Assembly: GCF_004341625.1 (NCBI RefSeq)
Contig: NZ_SLZG01000027.1
Coordinates: forward strand, 1 to 59,175
DNA length: 59,175 bases
Source: Rhizobium sp. BK376
GTDB lineage: Bacteria; Pseudomonadota; Alphaproteobacteria; Rhizobiales; Rhizobiaceae
Direction of reading: 5' to 3'
Made by a program: the position numbers and the translations under genes. Of the stretch, positions 8,345 to 16,093 are shown one piece after another (position 1 is the first letter of the stretch; each line of letters starts with the position of its first letter). The notes beneath the pieces were generated by a model that worked only from the letters and a program-made list of their open reading frames with translations, ran no database searches and was not told where the DNA came from.

Positions 8345-8606
8345 ATGCGACAGCAACACCGACGGTTCAGGGGCGCCCGGGTTGAGGACTTGAATTGATG
8401 TACGTACCTCACTTTACTACAGAATTTTTCTGTTGCGATCCAGCCTTCGGAAGCAACCGAGGGGCAGGAGCGGGGAGGACATTCAGGGGAGGGTGAGCAG
8501 GAGTTAATGGTTTCGCTCGGGAGCCAGGACCACTGCGCCAAATGTGATAGGTCATTCCTATGGAGATGGACGAAGAGGTGCTCCTGAGCATTGGCGGTGG
8601 TGAAGA

Positions 8607-8690
8607 CAAAAAGAAGCCCGCGTAAGCGGGCTTGAGGAGGAGAGTTCAACTCGCACACGGGAAACAAGATGTGCGATAGTTTGAAGTAGG
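8607..8690 (-). ncRNA. candidate trans-acting small RNA with anti-Shine-Dalgarno motif
   Basis: Read on the minus strand there is a hairpin (CGCACA, 12-base loop, TGTGCG; 8675-8652), a single-stranded stretch CTCTCCTCCTC (8644-8634) complementary to ribosome-binding sites, and a factor-independent terminator hairpin AAGCCCGC-TTAC-GCGGGCTT followed by CTTTTT (8633-8608). This hairpin/anti-SD/terminator layout resembles rhizobial alpha-r14 (NfeR1-like) small RNAs as I remember them; family membership is inference. The 5' end is uncertain: a TTGGAC-N17-CTATCG promoter-like pair (8702-8674, minus) exists but would start transcription inside the first hairpin, so the real start may lie further upstream. 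Confidence 0.55.
8608..8633 (-). terminator. factor-independent terminator
   Basis: A perfect 8-bp stem with a 4-base loop (AAGCCCGC, loop TTAC, GCGGGCTT on the minus strand) is followed by C and five T. No protein gene on the minus strand runs into it, which supports a small RNA ending here. Confidence 0.75.
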
Positions 8691-8788
8691 GAAGCCGTCC
8701 AACCAATCAAGGCCCTTTCGTTCGGGCTGATGGTGCAACAACAGGGATACCCACGTCAACTTGTCTGAAGCCACTCGCGAGGCATACA

Positions 8789-9316
8789 TTGAACTATAAC
8801 AGTTCCATCCGCTTGTTCACCGAACGCCTCGTGCTACGTCCGACGGTGCCGCGCGATGTCGAACGCGCCATTGAGATCAGGTCCAATCACGAGGTCGCAC
8901 GCAATCTCGCGTCGGCGACAATTCCGCCTGACATTGAGAAAATGACCAACTGGTTCGCGGGCCACGCCGAGGAGTGGCGCATGGGCTCCGCCTACCGGCT
9001 GGCGATTATACTCGATGGCCATATGATCGGCATCTGCGACGTCTTCGACGTGTCCGAGGGACAGGGCGAAATCGGCTACTGGCTCGACCAAGCGGTATGG
9101 GGGCGCGGGTTCGGCCTTGAAGCCGCAGAACGGCTGGTCCGGTTCGCTGCGGAGGATGTCGGCCTAATCTCTTTGCGGGCTGGGTGCGCGGACGACAACG
9201 TCGCTTCGGCGGCGATCCTTACGCGCCTGGGCTTCACCCGGCTGGAGCACGTCCGGATTTTTTCAAGATCGCGGAATGAAGAGATCGTCCAGCGTCGTTT
9301 TCGACTTGCTGTCTAA
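8789..9316 (+). CDS. GNAT family N-acetyltransferase (RimJ/RimL-like)
   Basis: This 175-residue acetyltransferase uses acetyl-CoA to modify an amine. The N-terminal FTERLVLRPTVPRD and the central GEIGYWLDQAVWGRGFGLEA, which contains the acetyl-CoA binding loop, are typical of the RimJ/RimL/SpeG branch; ADDNVASAAILTRLGF is the usual C-terminal helix. The start may be the TTG at 8789, because no better start keeps the TERL motif. It stands alone between relic DNA and shares no operon, so the target (ribosomal protein, small amine or antibiotic) cannot be inferred. Confidence 0.85.
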   Translation: MNYNSSIRLFTERLVLRPTVPRDVERAIEIRSNHEVARNLASATIPPDIEKMTNWFAGHAEEWRMGSAYRLAIILDGHMIGICDVFDVSEGQGEIGYWLDQAVWGRGFGLEAAERLVRFAAEDVGLISLRAGCADDNVASAAILTRLGFTRLEHVRIFSRSRNEEIVQRRFRLAV

Positions 9317-9447
9317 CTACGTCAGAAGTCGTGTGAAGAAGCGCTCACCCGCGGAGCTGCACCAAATGGGGCGGCCGCTCGCCGATCGCGTTCTACCTTT
9401 AGCCAGCTCGCAAAGTTGCGATACAGTACCAACTCAAGGAGAATAGA

Positions 9448-9603
9448 ATGACATCCGAACTCGGGTTTTCCCTGCGAGATCGGCTCGCCTACCCACCAAT
9501 TCACAAGCGTCCAGGATTGGAACTCCCCGGAGACACCCGGTTTGCCGTCTGGACGATCGTAAACGTCGAAAACTGGAGCCCGGCCGGCGAAATGCCCCGT
9601 TAG
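9448..9603 (+). pseudogene. N-terminal fragment of a polysaccharide deacetylase family protein
   Basis: A good ribosome-binding site (AAGGAGA) precedes an ATG at 9448 that reads 51 codons to a TAG at 9601. The sequence (SLRDRLAYPPIHKRPGLEL, then AVWTIVNVENW) is the N-terminus of the PuuE/CDA1-type polysaccharide deacetylases of about 300 residues; the catalytic part is absent. A new junction evidently removed the rest. The short peptide might still be translated, but no function is likely. Confidence 0.6.
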
Positions 9604-9824
9604 ATCTGCTCGACTTGCGTCGGTGCAGTGATTTCCACGATGAACTCGAACTCTGCGAGCGAGCTATGCTGGTCCGATCCTAAAACGGCAACGCTCCAGT
9701 AGTCGGGCGACGCCCCAAACACGTTGCTGACCTGGACAATCTGCAACGCCGCTACCTCTCCGTTTGGCTCCTTGCGCCGCACCCAATAGCAATTCGGTGG
9801 CTTAATCAAGGACGGGTCTATCAT
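9600..9824 (-). CDS. small hypothetical protein
   Basis: A 74-residue frame with a possible ribosome-binding site (GTGGAG) before its ATG at 9824. The protein (RRKEPNGEVAALQIVQVSN, ending in EFIVEITAPTQ) looks soluble and lacks signal peptide or membrane segments. It is not recognised as any family. It lies against the deacetylase fragment, between relics, so it could itself be a fragment. Low confidence. Confidence 0.35.
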   Translation of the reverse strand: MIDPSLIKPPNCYWVRRKEPNGEVAALQIVQVSNVFGASPDYWSVAVLGSDQHSSLAEFEFIVEITAPTQVEQI

Positions 9825-10084
9825 GGTTTACTCCACTTGCAGTCTGTTCGCCCTATGCTGATTCCCGGCTGCTCGCCAGCCCTGCACCAGACTTGTTCAC
9901 CATGTGCTGCGTTGCAGCGGCCAGACCTGGAACTTTACGATAGAGCGCGCACTTCCGGGGTGAACAAAATCAAAGTTTGGTCCCATTGACCGCACTCTCA
10001 ACCCGGATCCTTCTGTCATCGCCGTTATTCCATTAATCGCGGGAGCCACGCGTCTCGCCTCAAACATCGATCAAGGCGATCGCG
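9825..10084. other. intergenic region, no gene seen
   Basis: No open frame with family features. It lies downstream (minus strand) of the LysR relic and may hold its degenerated remainder, but no residues could be aligned by eye. Confidence 0.35.
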
Positions 10085-10350
10085 TCAGCCGTTTGTCCGA
10101 TTTGAACGGGCCGGCGCTCTGGACAACCGAACCCGTTCGTGTCGACGTGGTCGCGCAAAAATACGAGCGCTTGCCTCAGCCCGTTCGGCTTCCACAATCA
10201 TCGCCTTGCAACGCTTGTAAAAGGAGTGACCGACCTCCGTCACGCGAAAACGTCGGCTCCAGCGGTCGATCAACAGGACGCCGAGTCTCGCTTCAAGCGA
10301 TTGCCGAAGGGCGGTCGATCATTTCCAAGCCGGAGGCGCGTTGGCGCGAG
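10085..10350 (-). pseudogene. LysR family regulator fragment
   Basis: On the minus strand the frame reads STALRQSLEARLGVLLIDRW and then SRRFRVTEVGHSFYKRC, the end of a LysR helix-turn-helix and its following linker helix. A TGA interrupts it just upstream of STAL, and the effector domain is absent. It is a remnant of a gene that would have been about 300 codons. No function is expected. Confidence 0.6.
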
Positions 10351-10493
10351 CCCGGATCTGCCGATGTGTGTTCGAGCTTCGAGGTGGAATTTGAGAAGGA
10401 ATGGGGCCTTCGAAGGCTTTGGCGGTCTTGAACGGTTCGTGTAGCAGTCGGTTCATTTGCAGCACTGGTTCGCCTCGCATCTCAGAATTCGGC

Positions 10494-11258
10494 CTACTTT
10501 ATTTCGTGCACGTAACGATGATTGGCGGTCGTGGCACGATGCGTCGAGGCGAGCACGGGTGTTGCCGATTGATCATAGGCGACCTCATCGATCATCAGGA
10601 TTGCCGTCGGCAAGGTAAGCTGAAGCCATTTGACGTCTTCTTCGGTAGCAAGAACGGCCGCAATCTGCTCGCGAACCGCCGAGATCCGGATACCATATCG
10701 ATCGAGCAGGTGGAGATAGAAAAGGGGTGGGATCTCATCCTTATTCCCGGTAAAGCCCGGAAGCCGCGCCTCGGCAAGCACCAGTGTCTCGTGCATGATC
10801 GGCTTGTCGTCGACAATTCTGAGGCGATGGAAGCGAACGACGCCCTCGCCAACCGCCAGCTGTAGCTTTGCAGATTCGCTTTCCGTCGCCGTGCCCCGGT
10901 GAAGTGATGTGACTCTCGTCACCGAATGCTGCAGTGATCCATCCAGCCCGTGCAGTCGAAAATACTGAAAAAAGAAGCGCAGGCTATGCTGCGGCGTCCG
11001 ACCTGTGACGACCGTCCCGGTCTTGCGCCGGCGGGTGAGCAAGCCTTCGTTGGTAAGGTCCATCAACGCCCTTCGGATGGTACCGACGGCGACGCCAAAC
11101 TGCTGCGACAGTGCGATTTCGCTCGGCAGCACGGTGCCTGCCTCCCATTTGCCCAGCATGATGGCTTCGGAAATCTGTCGTTTGACCACCTCATAAAGAG
11201 GGAGCGAGAGGTCCGATGCGCGGACGATATCTGCTGAAGAAATAGGCGTTTTCTCCAA
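10494..11258 (-). CDS. GntR family transcriptional regulator with UTRA domain
   Basis: This 254-residue HutC-type regulator has an N-terminal winged helix (about residues 15-85: LPLYEVVKRQISEAIMLGKW, LPSEIALSQQFGVAVGTIRRA, LLTRRRKTGTVV) and a C-terminal UTRA ligand domain (about 105-245). It is divergent from the M20/peptide-ABC operon at 11374, so it most likely represses or activates it in response to an imported compound. A palindrome overlapping a promoter-like -10 lies between the two starts. The effector is unknown. Confidence 0.92.
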   Translation of the reverse strand: MEKTPISSADIVRASDLSLPLYEVVKRQISEAIMLGKWEAGTVLPSEIALSQQFGVAVGTIRRALMDLTNEGLLTRRRKTGTVVTGRTPQHSLRFFFQYFRLHGLDGSLQHSVTRVTSLHRGTATESESAKLQLAVGEGVVRFHRLRIVDDKPIMHETLVLAEARLPGFTGNKDEIPPLFYLHLLDRYGIRISAVREQIAAVLATEEDVKWLQLTLPTAILMIDEVAYDQSATPVLASTHRATTANHRYVHEIK

Positions 11259-11286
11259 TGATTTGCCTCTTATTTGGAGTTGACTC

Positions 11287-11319
11287 TTGGCGGCCAGGTT
11301 CGCATCATTACTATATAGT
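11287..11319 (+). promoter_or_regulatory. candidate promoter and GntR operator
   Basis: TTGGCG (11287-11292) and CTATAT (11311-11316) are spaced by 18 bases in front of the M20 gene. The perfect 10-bp palindrome ACTATATAGT (11310-11319) overlaps the -10, as expected for a repressor site. Link to the neighbouring GntR protein is inferred from position. Confidence 0.45.
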
Positions 11320-11373
11320 TTATATTAATGTGCTTGGCGACACGCTTTCGTCGCCTGGCACCGGGACTTGACG

Positions 11374-12687
11374 ATGGATCGGCACGAAACCGCACTCTCT
11401 CCACAGCTGACCAGAGCCATGGCGGCGATCGAGGCTGATGTCGAGCGCGCAGTTGATGATCTTTCGCGCATGGTCGCGATCGATACGTCCTTTCCCCCGG
11501 GAGAGGGATACGATGCCTTTGCCGATCTGATGGAACAATTACTGGCCCCGCTTGATTTCGAGAGCCGGCGAGTGGTGGTGCCGGAGCCGCTATGGCGTGT
11601 GGAAGGTGGTCCGGCAAGCGGGCCTCGTACGAACCTTGTCGCGAGGCATGCGACCGGCAAGCCGGTCTGCGGACTTTACTATCACGTCGACACGGTGCCG
11701 GTCGCACCCGGATGGACGCGCAATCCGCTTCGCCTGACGCGCGAAGGCGACACTTTGTATGGCCTCGGCGCGGCGGACATGAAAGGGACGATCGCCGCGT
11801 CATTATTGGCTCTTCGGGCAGCGCGGGAACACGATGTCGCTTTTGCTTATGATCCAATGCTGCTCCTTTGCACCGACGAGGAGGGAGGCCTTTATCCTGG
11901 CGTCCGCCATCTGGCGGAGCAGGGGATGCTGGAGGGTCATATCGTCAATTTCAATGGCTCGGCGGCGGCGCGCATTTGGGCCGGTTGCTTTGGCGTTTTC
12001 CATCTGCAGCTCAGCATCAAGGGACATGCCGTCCATGCCGGCGAGGGCAACCGTACAGGCGCCGGCATCAACGCTATTGAAGGCGCTCTGCCGATCCTGA
12101 ATGCGCTGCAGGCTCTCAAGCCCGAGATCGCCAGCCGGGAATCGACGCTGCCGCCTCCGCCGCACGCCACGGGACCGCTTCAGCCGCAACTGACGATTTC
12201 GGCCATACACGGCGGCACGAGTGGCGGCCAGGTGCCGGCGGAGGTCAAAGTCCTGATCAGCCGCCGCTATGCGCCGGAGGAGAGCTATGAAGAGGCCCGC
12301 GCCGAAATCGAGACCATCATTCGGGCAAGCGGAAATGCAATAGCCGATATCGGCATCGACATTCAACTGGTCGGTCATCTCATTCCGACATCGGATCCCT
12401 ATGGTCCCCATTGGCCGCGCTGGCAGGATGCTCTTTGCCTCGGCTTCGGATACCGGCCGGATGATTTCCGCAAATGGGGAGCCGCGAGCTGTTCTGATTT
12501 TGGATACGTCCAGCAGATCACCGGCATGCAGGAGGTGATCCTGAGCGGCCTCGGCCGGCCGGAAAGCTGCATCCACAGCCCGGAAGAACACACGACCTGC
12601 CCGGACATCATCGCTCTGGCGAAAACGATCCTAGCCTACCTATCAAAAGAGTTTGCATCCGATCGCATTCCGGAACTCCTGCCATAA
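11374..12687 (+). CDS. M20 family metallohydrolase (ArgE/DapE/CPG2 type)
   Basis: A 437-residue M20 amidohydrolase/peptidase that would cleave an acylated amino acid or dipeptide in the cytoplasm. The first metal motif YYHVDTVPV, the bridging aspartate in GAADMKGT, the catalytic Glu-Glu in CTDEEGG and the last His in HSPEEHTTC are present. The usual Glu/Asp ligand in the GEPT-like segment is not obvious: the corresponding stretch reads IVNFNGSAAARIWAG. The dimerisation domain follows. The start could be the TTG at 11368 or, as chosen, the ATG at 11374. It is the first gene of the importer operon, divergent from GntR; the binding-protein gene starts 19 bases after its stop. Confidence 0.88.
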   Translation: MDRHETALSPQLTRAMAAIEADVERAVDDLSRMVAIDTSFPPGEGYDAFADLMEQLLAPLDFESRRVVVPEPLWRVEGGPASGPRTNLVARHATGKPVCGLYYHVDTVPVAPGWTRNPLRLTREGDTLYGLGAADMKGTIAASLLALRAAREHDVAFAYDPMLLLCTDEEGGLYPGVRHLAEQGMLEGHIVNFNGSAAARIWAGCFGVFHLQLSIKGHAVHAGEGNRTGAGINAIEGALPILNALQALKPEIASRESTLPPPPHATGPLQPQLTISAIHGGTSGGQVPAEVKVLISRRYAPEESYEEARAEIETIIRASGNAIADIGIDIQLVGHLIPTSDPYGPHWPRWQDALCLGFGYRPDDFRKWGAASCSDFGYVQQITGMQEVILSGLGRPESCIHSPEEHTTCPDIIALAKTILAYLSKEFASDRIPELLP

Positions 12688-12706
12688 CGAAAAAGGGAAC
12701 ATCGAC

Positions 12707-14257
12707 ATGCTTGAAATGAATCGACGCCGGTTTCTTGCCGGCACGGCCATCTTCCTTGCTGCGCCCTCACTGAGCTTCGCGCAAGCCGCAGCGCCGACAA
12801 AAGGCGGGACGCTGCGCATTTCCATCGACCAGGCTGCCAGCGTCATCCATCCGCTGCTGACGCGCGTGAACCCGGAATATCTGGTCACCGAGCTGCTCTA
12901 CAGCAACCTGACGCGACTGAAGGTGGACATGACGGTCGAACCGGATCTCGCCGAGAGCTGGAGTGCCAACGACGACCTGACCGAATGGACCTTCAAGCTG
13001 CGCAGTGGAATCACGTTCCATGACGGCTCCGCCATGACCTCGGCCGACGTCGTCGCGACCTTCAAGGCGATCCTCGATCCAAAGAATGCATCGCCGGGCC
13101 GTAACAATGTCGGTCCGATCACCGATATTACAGCTGGCGATCCCAGCACTGTCGTCTTCAAACTGTCGGGCGCCTATGCCGACATGCCGGCTGCTCTTGC
13201 CTATACGAATGCCCGCATCATCCCGGCCTCCATCGCAACCGGCGACTTCAAGAAGCTGTCCACCGAGGCCAACGGCACCGGCCCGTTCAAGCTGGTGTCC
13301 TACGAACCGGACCGGCTGATCGTCGTCGAGCGCAACCCGAACTATTATGATCCAGCGCGCCCTTACCTGGACCGTATCGAAGTGCAGGTTTTTCCCGACA
13401 TCTCCGCCGAGGGGTCGGCGATGATCGCCGGCGACGTGGACGTCATGTCGACCGTCCAGCCGACGGAATATCTGCGCATGCAGGGCAGCGACGGCGTCGA
13501 CGTGCTGCGCGTCGCCTCCGGTCAGTTCTGCAATATCAATTTCGGCTGCGATACCAAGCCGTTCAATGATCGGCGCGTGCGTCGCGCTCTCGCCTTGACG
13601 GTCGACCGCAAGGCGATGGTGGACTTTGTCACCGAGGGCTTCGGCACGCCCGGCAACGACACACCGATCAATGCGTCCTACCATTTCTATTCGGATATGC
13701 CGCTGCGCGAGGCGAATATCGACGAGGCCAAGAAGCTGCTGGCCGATGCCGGCTATCCCGATGGCTTCGAGGCGACCTTGATTGCCTCCGACACGCCGGC
13801 GGTGCGCACGCAGCTCGCCGTTGCCTTCCGCGAAATGGCCAAGGAAGCTGGCGTCAAGATCAACGTCCAGACGATGCCGCATGCGACCTATCTCGAGCAG
13901 GTCTGGAAGAAGGGCAGCTTCTATGTCGGCTTCTACAACATGCAGCCGACCGAGGACGGTATCTTCAAGCTGCTCTATACCTCCGACGCCGCCTGGGACG
14001 AGACGCGCTGGAACAACAAGGACTTCGACAAGCTGATCGCATCCGCCCGCGGCACGAAGGACGAAGCCAAGCGCAAGGACCTCTACGCCCAGGCGCAGAA
14101 GCTGATGAACGATGAGGTGCCGTCGATCATCCCGTCCTTCTTCGATGTTCTCGCCGCCAAGCGCAGCTGGGTGGAGGGCTTCCAGGTGCATCCGCGCGCC
14201 TCGGTCTTCCGGCTAGACTATGTCTCGCTGACCGACAAGGCGCCGAAGCGCAGCTAA
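12707..14257 (+). CDS. peptide/nickel-type ABC transporter substrate-binding protein
   Basis: A 516-residue family-5 solute-binding protein. The N-terminus MNRRRFLAGTAIFLAAP is a signal peptide with a twin-arginine-like RRRF start. The mature protein shows the family pattern (TKGGTLRISIDQ near the start, EPDLAESW, WTFKLRSGITFHDGSA, NGTGPFKLVSYEPDR). It binds the transported oligopeptide or amide in the periplasm and passes it to the permeases that follow. The ATG at 12707 was chosen because it starts the signal peptide, with AAAGGGA upstream. The flanking M20 and M24-type hydrolases suggest a peptide or N-acylated amino acid ligand. Confidence 0.93.
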   Translation: MLEMNRRRFLAGTAIFLAAPSLSFAQAAAPTKGGTLRISIDQAASVIHPLLTRVNPEYLVTELLYSNLTRLKVDMTVEPDLAESWSANDDLTEWTFKLRSGITFHDGSAMTSADVVATFKAILDPKNASPGRNNVGPITDITAGDPSTVVFKLSGAYADMPAALAYTNARIIPASIATGDFKKLSTEANGTGPFKLVSYEPDRLIVVERNPNYYDPARPYLDRIEVQVFPDISAEGSAMIAGDVDVMSTVQPTEYLRMQGSDGVDVLRVASGQFCNINFGCDTKPFNDRRVRRALALTVDRKAMVDFVTEGFGTPGNDTPINASYHFYSDMPLREANIDEAKKLLADAGYPDGFEATLIASDTPAVRTQLAVAFREMAKEAGVKINVQTMPHATYLEQVWKKGSFYVGFYNMQPTEDGIFKLLYTSDAAWDETRWNNKDFDKLIASARGTKDEAKRKDLYAQAQKLMNDEVPSIIPSFFDVLAAKRSWVEGFQVHPRASVFRLDYVSLTDKAPKRS

Positions 14258-14318
14258 AAGCCTACCGCCAAACCGGACGTCGAAAGGCGCCCGGTCCTTG
14301 TCGTTGGAAGGAAGACCA

Positions 14319-15266
14319 GTGTCGCCGAATTATATCCTCAAGCGGGTGATGATGATCGTCTATACGCTCTTCATCGTGTCGCTGATCGTCTTCGCCATCA
14401 CCCAGGTTCTGCCGGGCGATGCCGCCGTCATCATGCTGGGCGAGAATGCAACCAAAGAAGCGCTCGAAGCCCTGCGTCAAAGCATGGGCCTCAACGCGCC
14501 GGTCTGGGTGCAATATGGCCGCTGGCTCGGCGGCGTCCTGCATGGCAATTTTGGCACCTCGCTGCGCACGGGGCAGGCGGTCGGTCCCGTCATGCTTGAA
14601 GCACTCAGCCGGTCACTGCTGCTCGCCTTCCTGTCGATCGCCCTGATGCTGATCCTTGCTATTCCGCTCGGCATTATCGCGGCGGTGCGGCGTGGCCGGA
14701 TCGCCGACATGGTGGTCAGCCTGATTTCCTATGCCGGCATCTCCCTGCCGGAGTTCGTCACCGCGACGGTTGCCGTCCTGATCGTCGGCGACTGGCTGAA
14801 ATGGCTGCCGCCGACCGGCTATGTGCCGCTGACGGAAAATTTTGTTGGCGGCATTCAGCATCTGATCCTGCCCGTCTGCGTCATATCGATCATCCTGATC
14901 GCCCATGTATCGCGCATGGTCCGCTCTGAACTGGTTGATGTCCTGCACACCGATTATGTGCGGGCAGCTAGGATCAAGGGATTGTCCGGCATGACGGTGC
15001 TTTTACGCCATGCCCTCAGGAATGCGCTGTTGCCAACGATCACCGTCGTGGCGCTCGATGTCGGCTATTTGCTCGGGGGCGTCATCGTTGTGGAAGAGAT
15101 TTTCGCCATTCCTGGCATCGGCCGGGCACTGATCGTGGCGATCCAGACCCGCGACCTGCCGTCGATCCAGGCGGGCGTACTCATCATGGCGGCCACCTAT
15201 TCCATCGTCAATTTCGTGGCCGACATCCTCTATGCCTGGCTCGACAAGAGGATCCAATATGATTGA
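14319..15266 (+). CDS. ABC transporter permease (DppB/OppB type)
   Basis: A 315-residue inner-membrane permease with the typical N-terminal helix (LKRVMMIVYTLFIVSLIV), the periplasmic domain GQYGRWLGG-like segment (VQYGRWLGGVLHGNFGTS) and the DppB-type EAA loop (RAARIKGLSG) before the last helices. It forms a heterodimer with the following permease. Start: GTG at 14319 preceded by a strong GGAAGGAAGA ribosome-binding site; the TTG at 14298 is less likely. It overlaps the next gene by 8 bases. Confidence 0.92.
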   Translation: MSPNYILKRVMMIVYTLFIVSLIVFAITQVLPGDAAVIMLGENATKEALEALRQSMGLNAPVWVQYGRWLGGVLHGNFGTSLRTGQAVGPVMLEALSRSLLLAFLSIALMLILAIPLGIIAAVRRGRIADMVVSLISYAGISLPEFVTATVAVLIVGDWLKWLPPTGYVPLTENFVGGIQHLILPVCVISIILIAHVSRMVRSELVDVLHTDYVRAARIKGLSGMTVLLRHALRNALLPTITVVALDVGYLLGGVIVVEEIFAIPGIGRALIVAIQTRDLPSIQAGVLIMAATYSIVNFVADILYAWLDKRIQYD

Positions 15267-16083
15267 GTTTCTCAAGCGGCTGCTGCGCACTCCGCAGGGA
15301 GCGATCGGCCTCTTTATTGTTCTGCTGGCGCTCGTCATCGTGCTGTTCGGACCGTCCTTGGCGCCGCACGATCCGGAAAACCTCGCGCCGCTTTCCCGCT
15401 ATAAGCCGTCAAGCGTGCATTACCTGATGGGAACGGACCAATATGGTCGCGATATCTTCAGCCGCCTGCTGATCGGCGGCCGCGCCACCATCAGTATGGC
15501 CGTGCTCGCGACCGTCGCGGGCACGCTGGTCGGCGCGCTGATCGGCACGACCTCCGCCTTTCTCGGCGGGCGGGCCGATGAAGTGATCATGCGGACGGTC
15601 GATGCGGTCATGTCCATTCCGAGCCTCCTGTTTGCACTGCTGGTGGTCAATCTGCTCGGTTCCAGCACCGCCAATGCGCTGATTGCCGTCGCGATCGCGT
15701 TTGCCCCAAGCATGGCGCGCGTTACCCGCAGCGTTGCCCTGTCCGTCCGCAAGCAGGATTATATCAGCGCGGCGATCGCGAGGGGTGAGCGCTCGTCCTA
15801 TATCATCCTGCGCGAAATGCTTCCCAATGTGGTGGCGCCGATCATCGTCGAGATGACGATCCGGATATCGTTCGCCGTGATGCTGTTTGCCACCTTGAGC
15901 TTCCTTGGGCTCGGAGCCCAGCCGCCGGCAGCCGAATGGGGGCTGATGGTGTCAGAAGCCCGTCAATATATGCATCTCAGTGCCGGCATTCTGATCTGGC
16001 CGAGCCTTGCCATCGCCATCGTCGCTGTCGGTTTCAACCTTCTCGGTGACGGCCTGCGCGACGCTCTCAACCCGCGAACCTGA
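15259..16083 (+). CDS. ABC transporter permease (DppC/OppC type)
   Basis: A 274-residue permease. The LAPHDPENLAPLSRYKPSS segment followed by HYLMGTDQYGRDIFSRLLIG is diagnostic of the DppC/OppC family, and RGERSSYIILREMLPNV is the ATPase-contact loop region. About six membrane segments are visible. The ATG at 15259 lies inside the end of the upstream permease gene, indicating translational coupling. The fused ATPase gene follows 10 bases after its stop. Confidence 0.93.
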   Translation: MIEFLKRLLRTPQGAIGLFIVLLALVIVLFGPSLAPHDPENLAPLSRYKPSSVHYLMGTDQYGRDIFSRLLIGGRATISMAVLATVAGTLVGALIGTTSAFLGGRADEVIMRTVDAVMSIPSLLFALLVVNLLGSSTANALIAVAIAFAPSMARVTRSVALSVRKQDYISAAIARGERSSYIILREMLPNVVAPIIVEMTIRISFAVMLFATLSFLGLGAQPPAAEWGLMVSEARQYMHLSAGILIWPSLAIAIVAVGFNLLGDGLRDALNPRT

Positions 16084-16093
16084 GGACGGCACC

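Larger units (their letters stand above)
7889..8603. other. decayed intergenic region with transposase relics
   Basis: No intact gene is seen. The stretch holds short in-frame fragments of two different transposase families (listed separately at 8004-8069 and 8098-8344). The 134-codon minus-strand frame at 8302-8706 overlaps the IS5 relic and the terminator and has no family features, so it is not called. Confidence 0.6.

Noticed and set aside
8302..8706. 134-codon minus-strand frame
   Set aside because: Crosses the IS5 relic, the terminator and the small-RNA candidate; Ser/Arg-rich without family features.
12767..14191. 474-codon open frame on the minus strand
   Set aside because: Antisense to the peptide-binding protein gene; no domain pattern.
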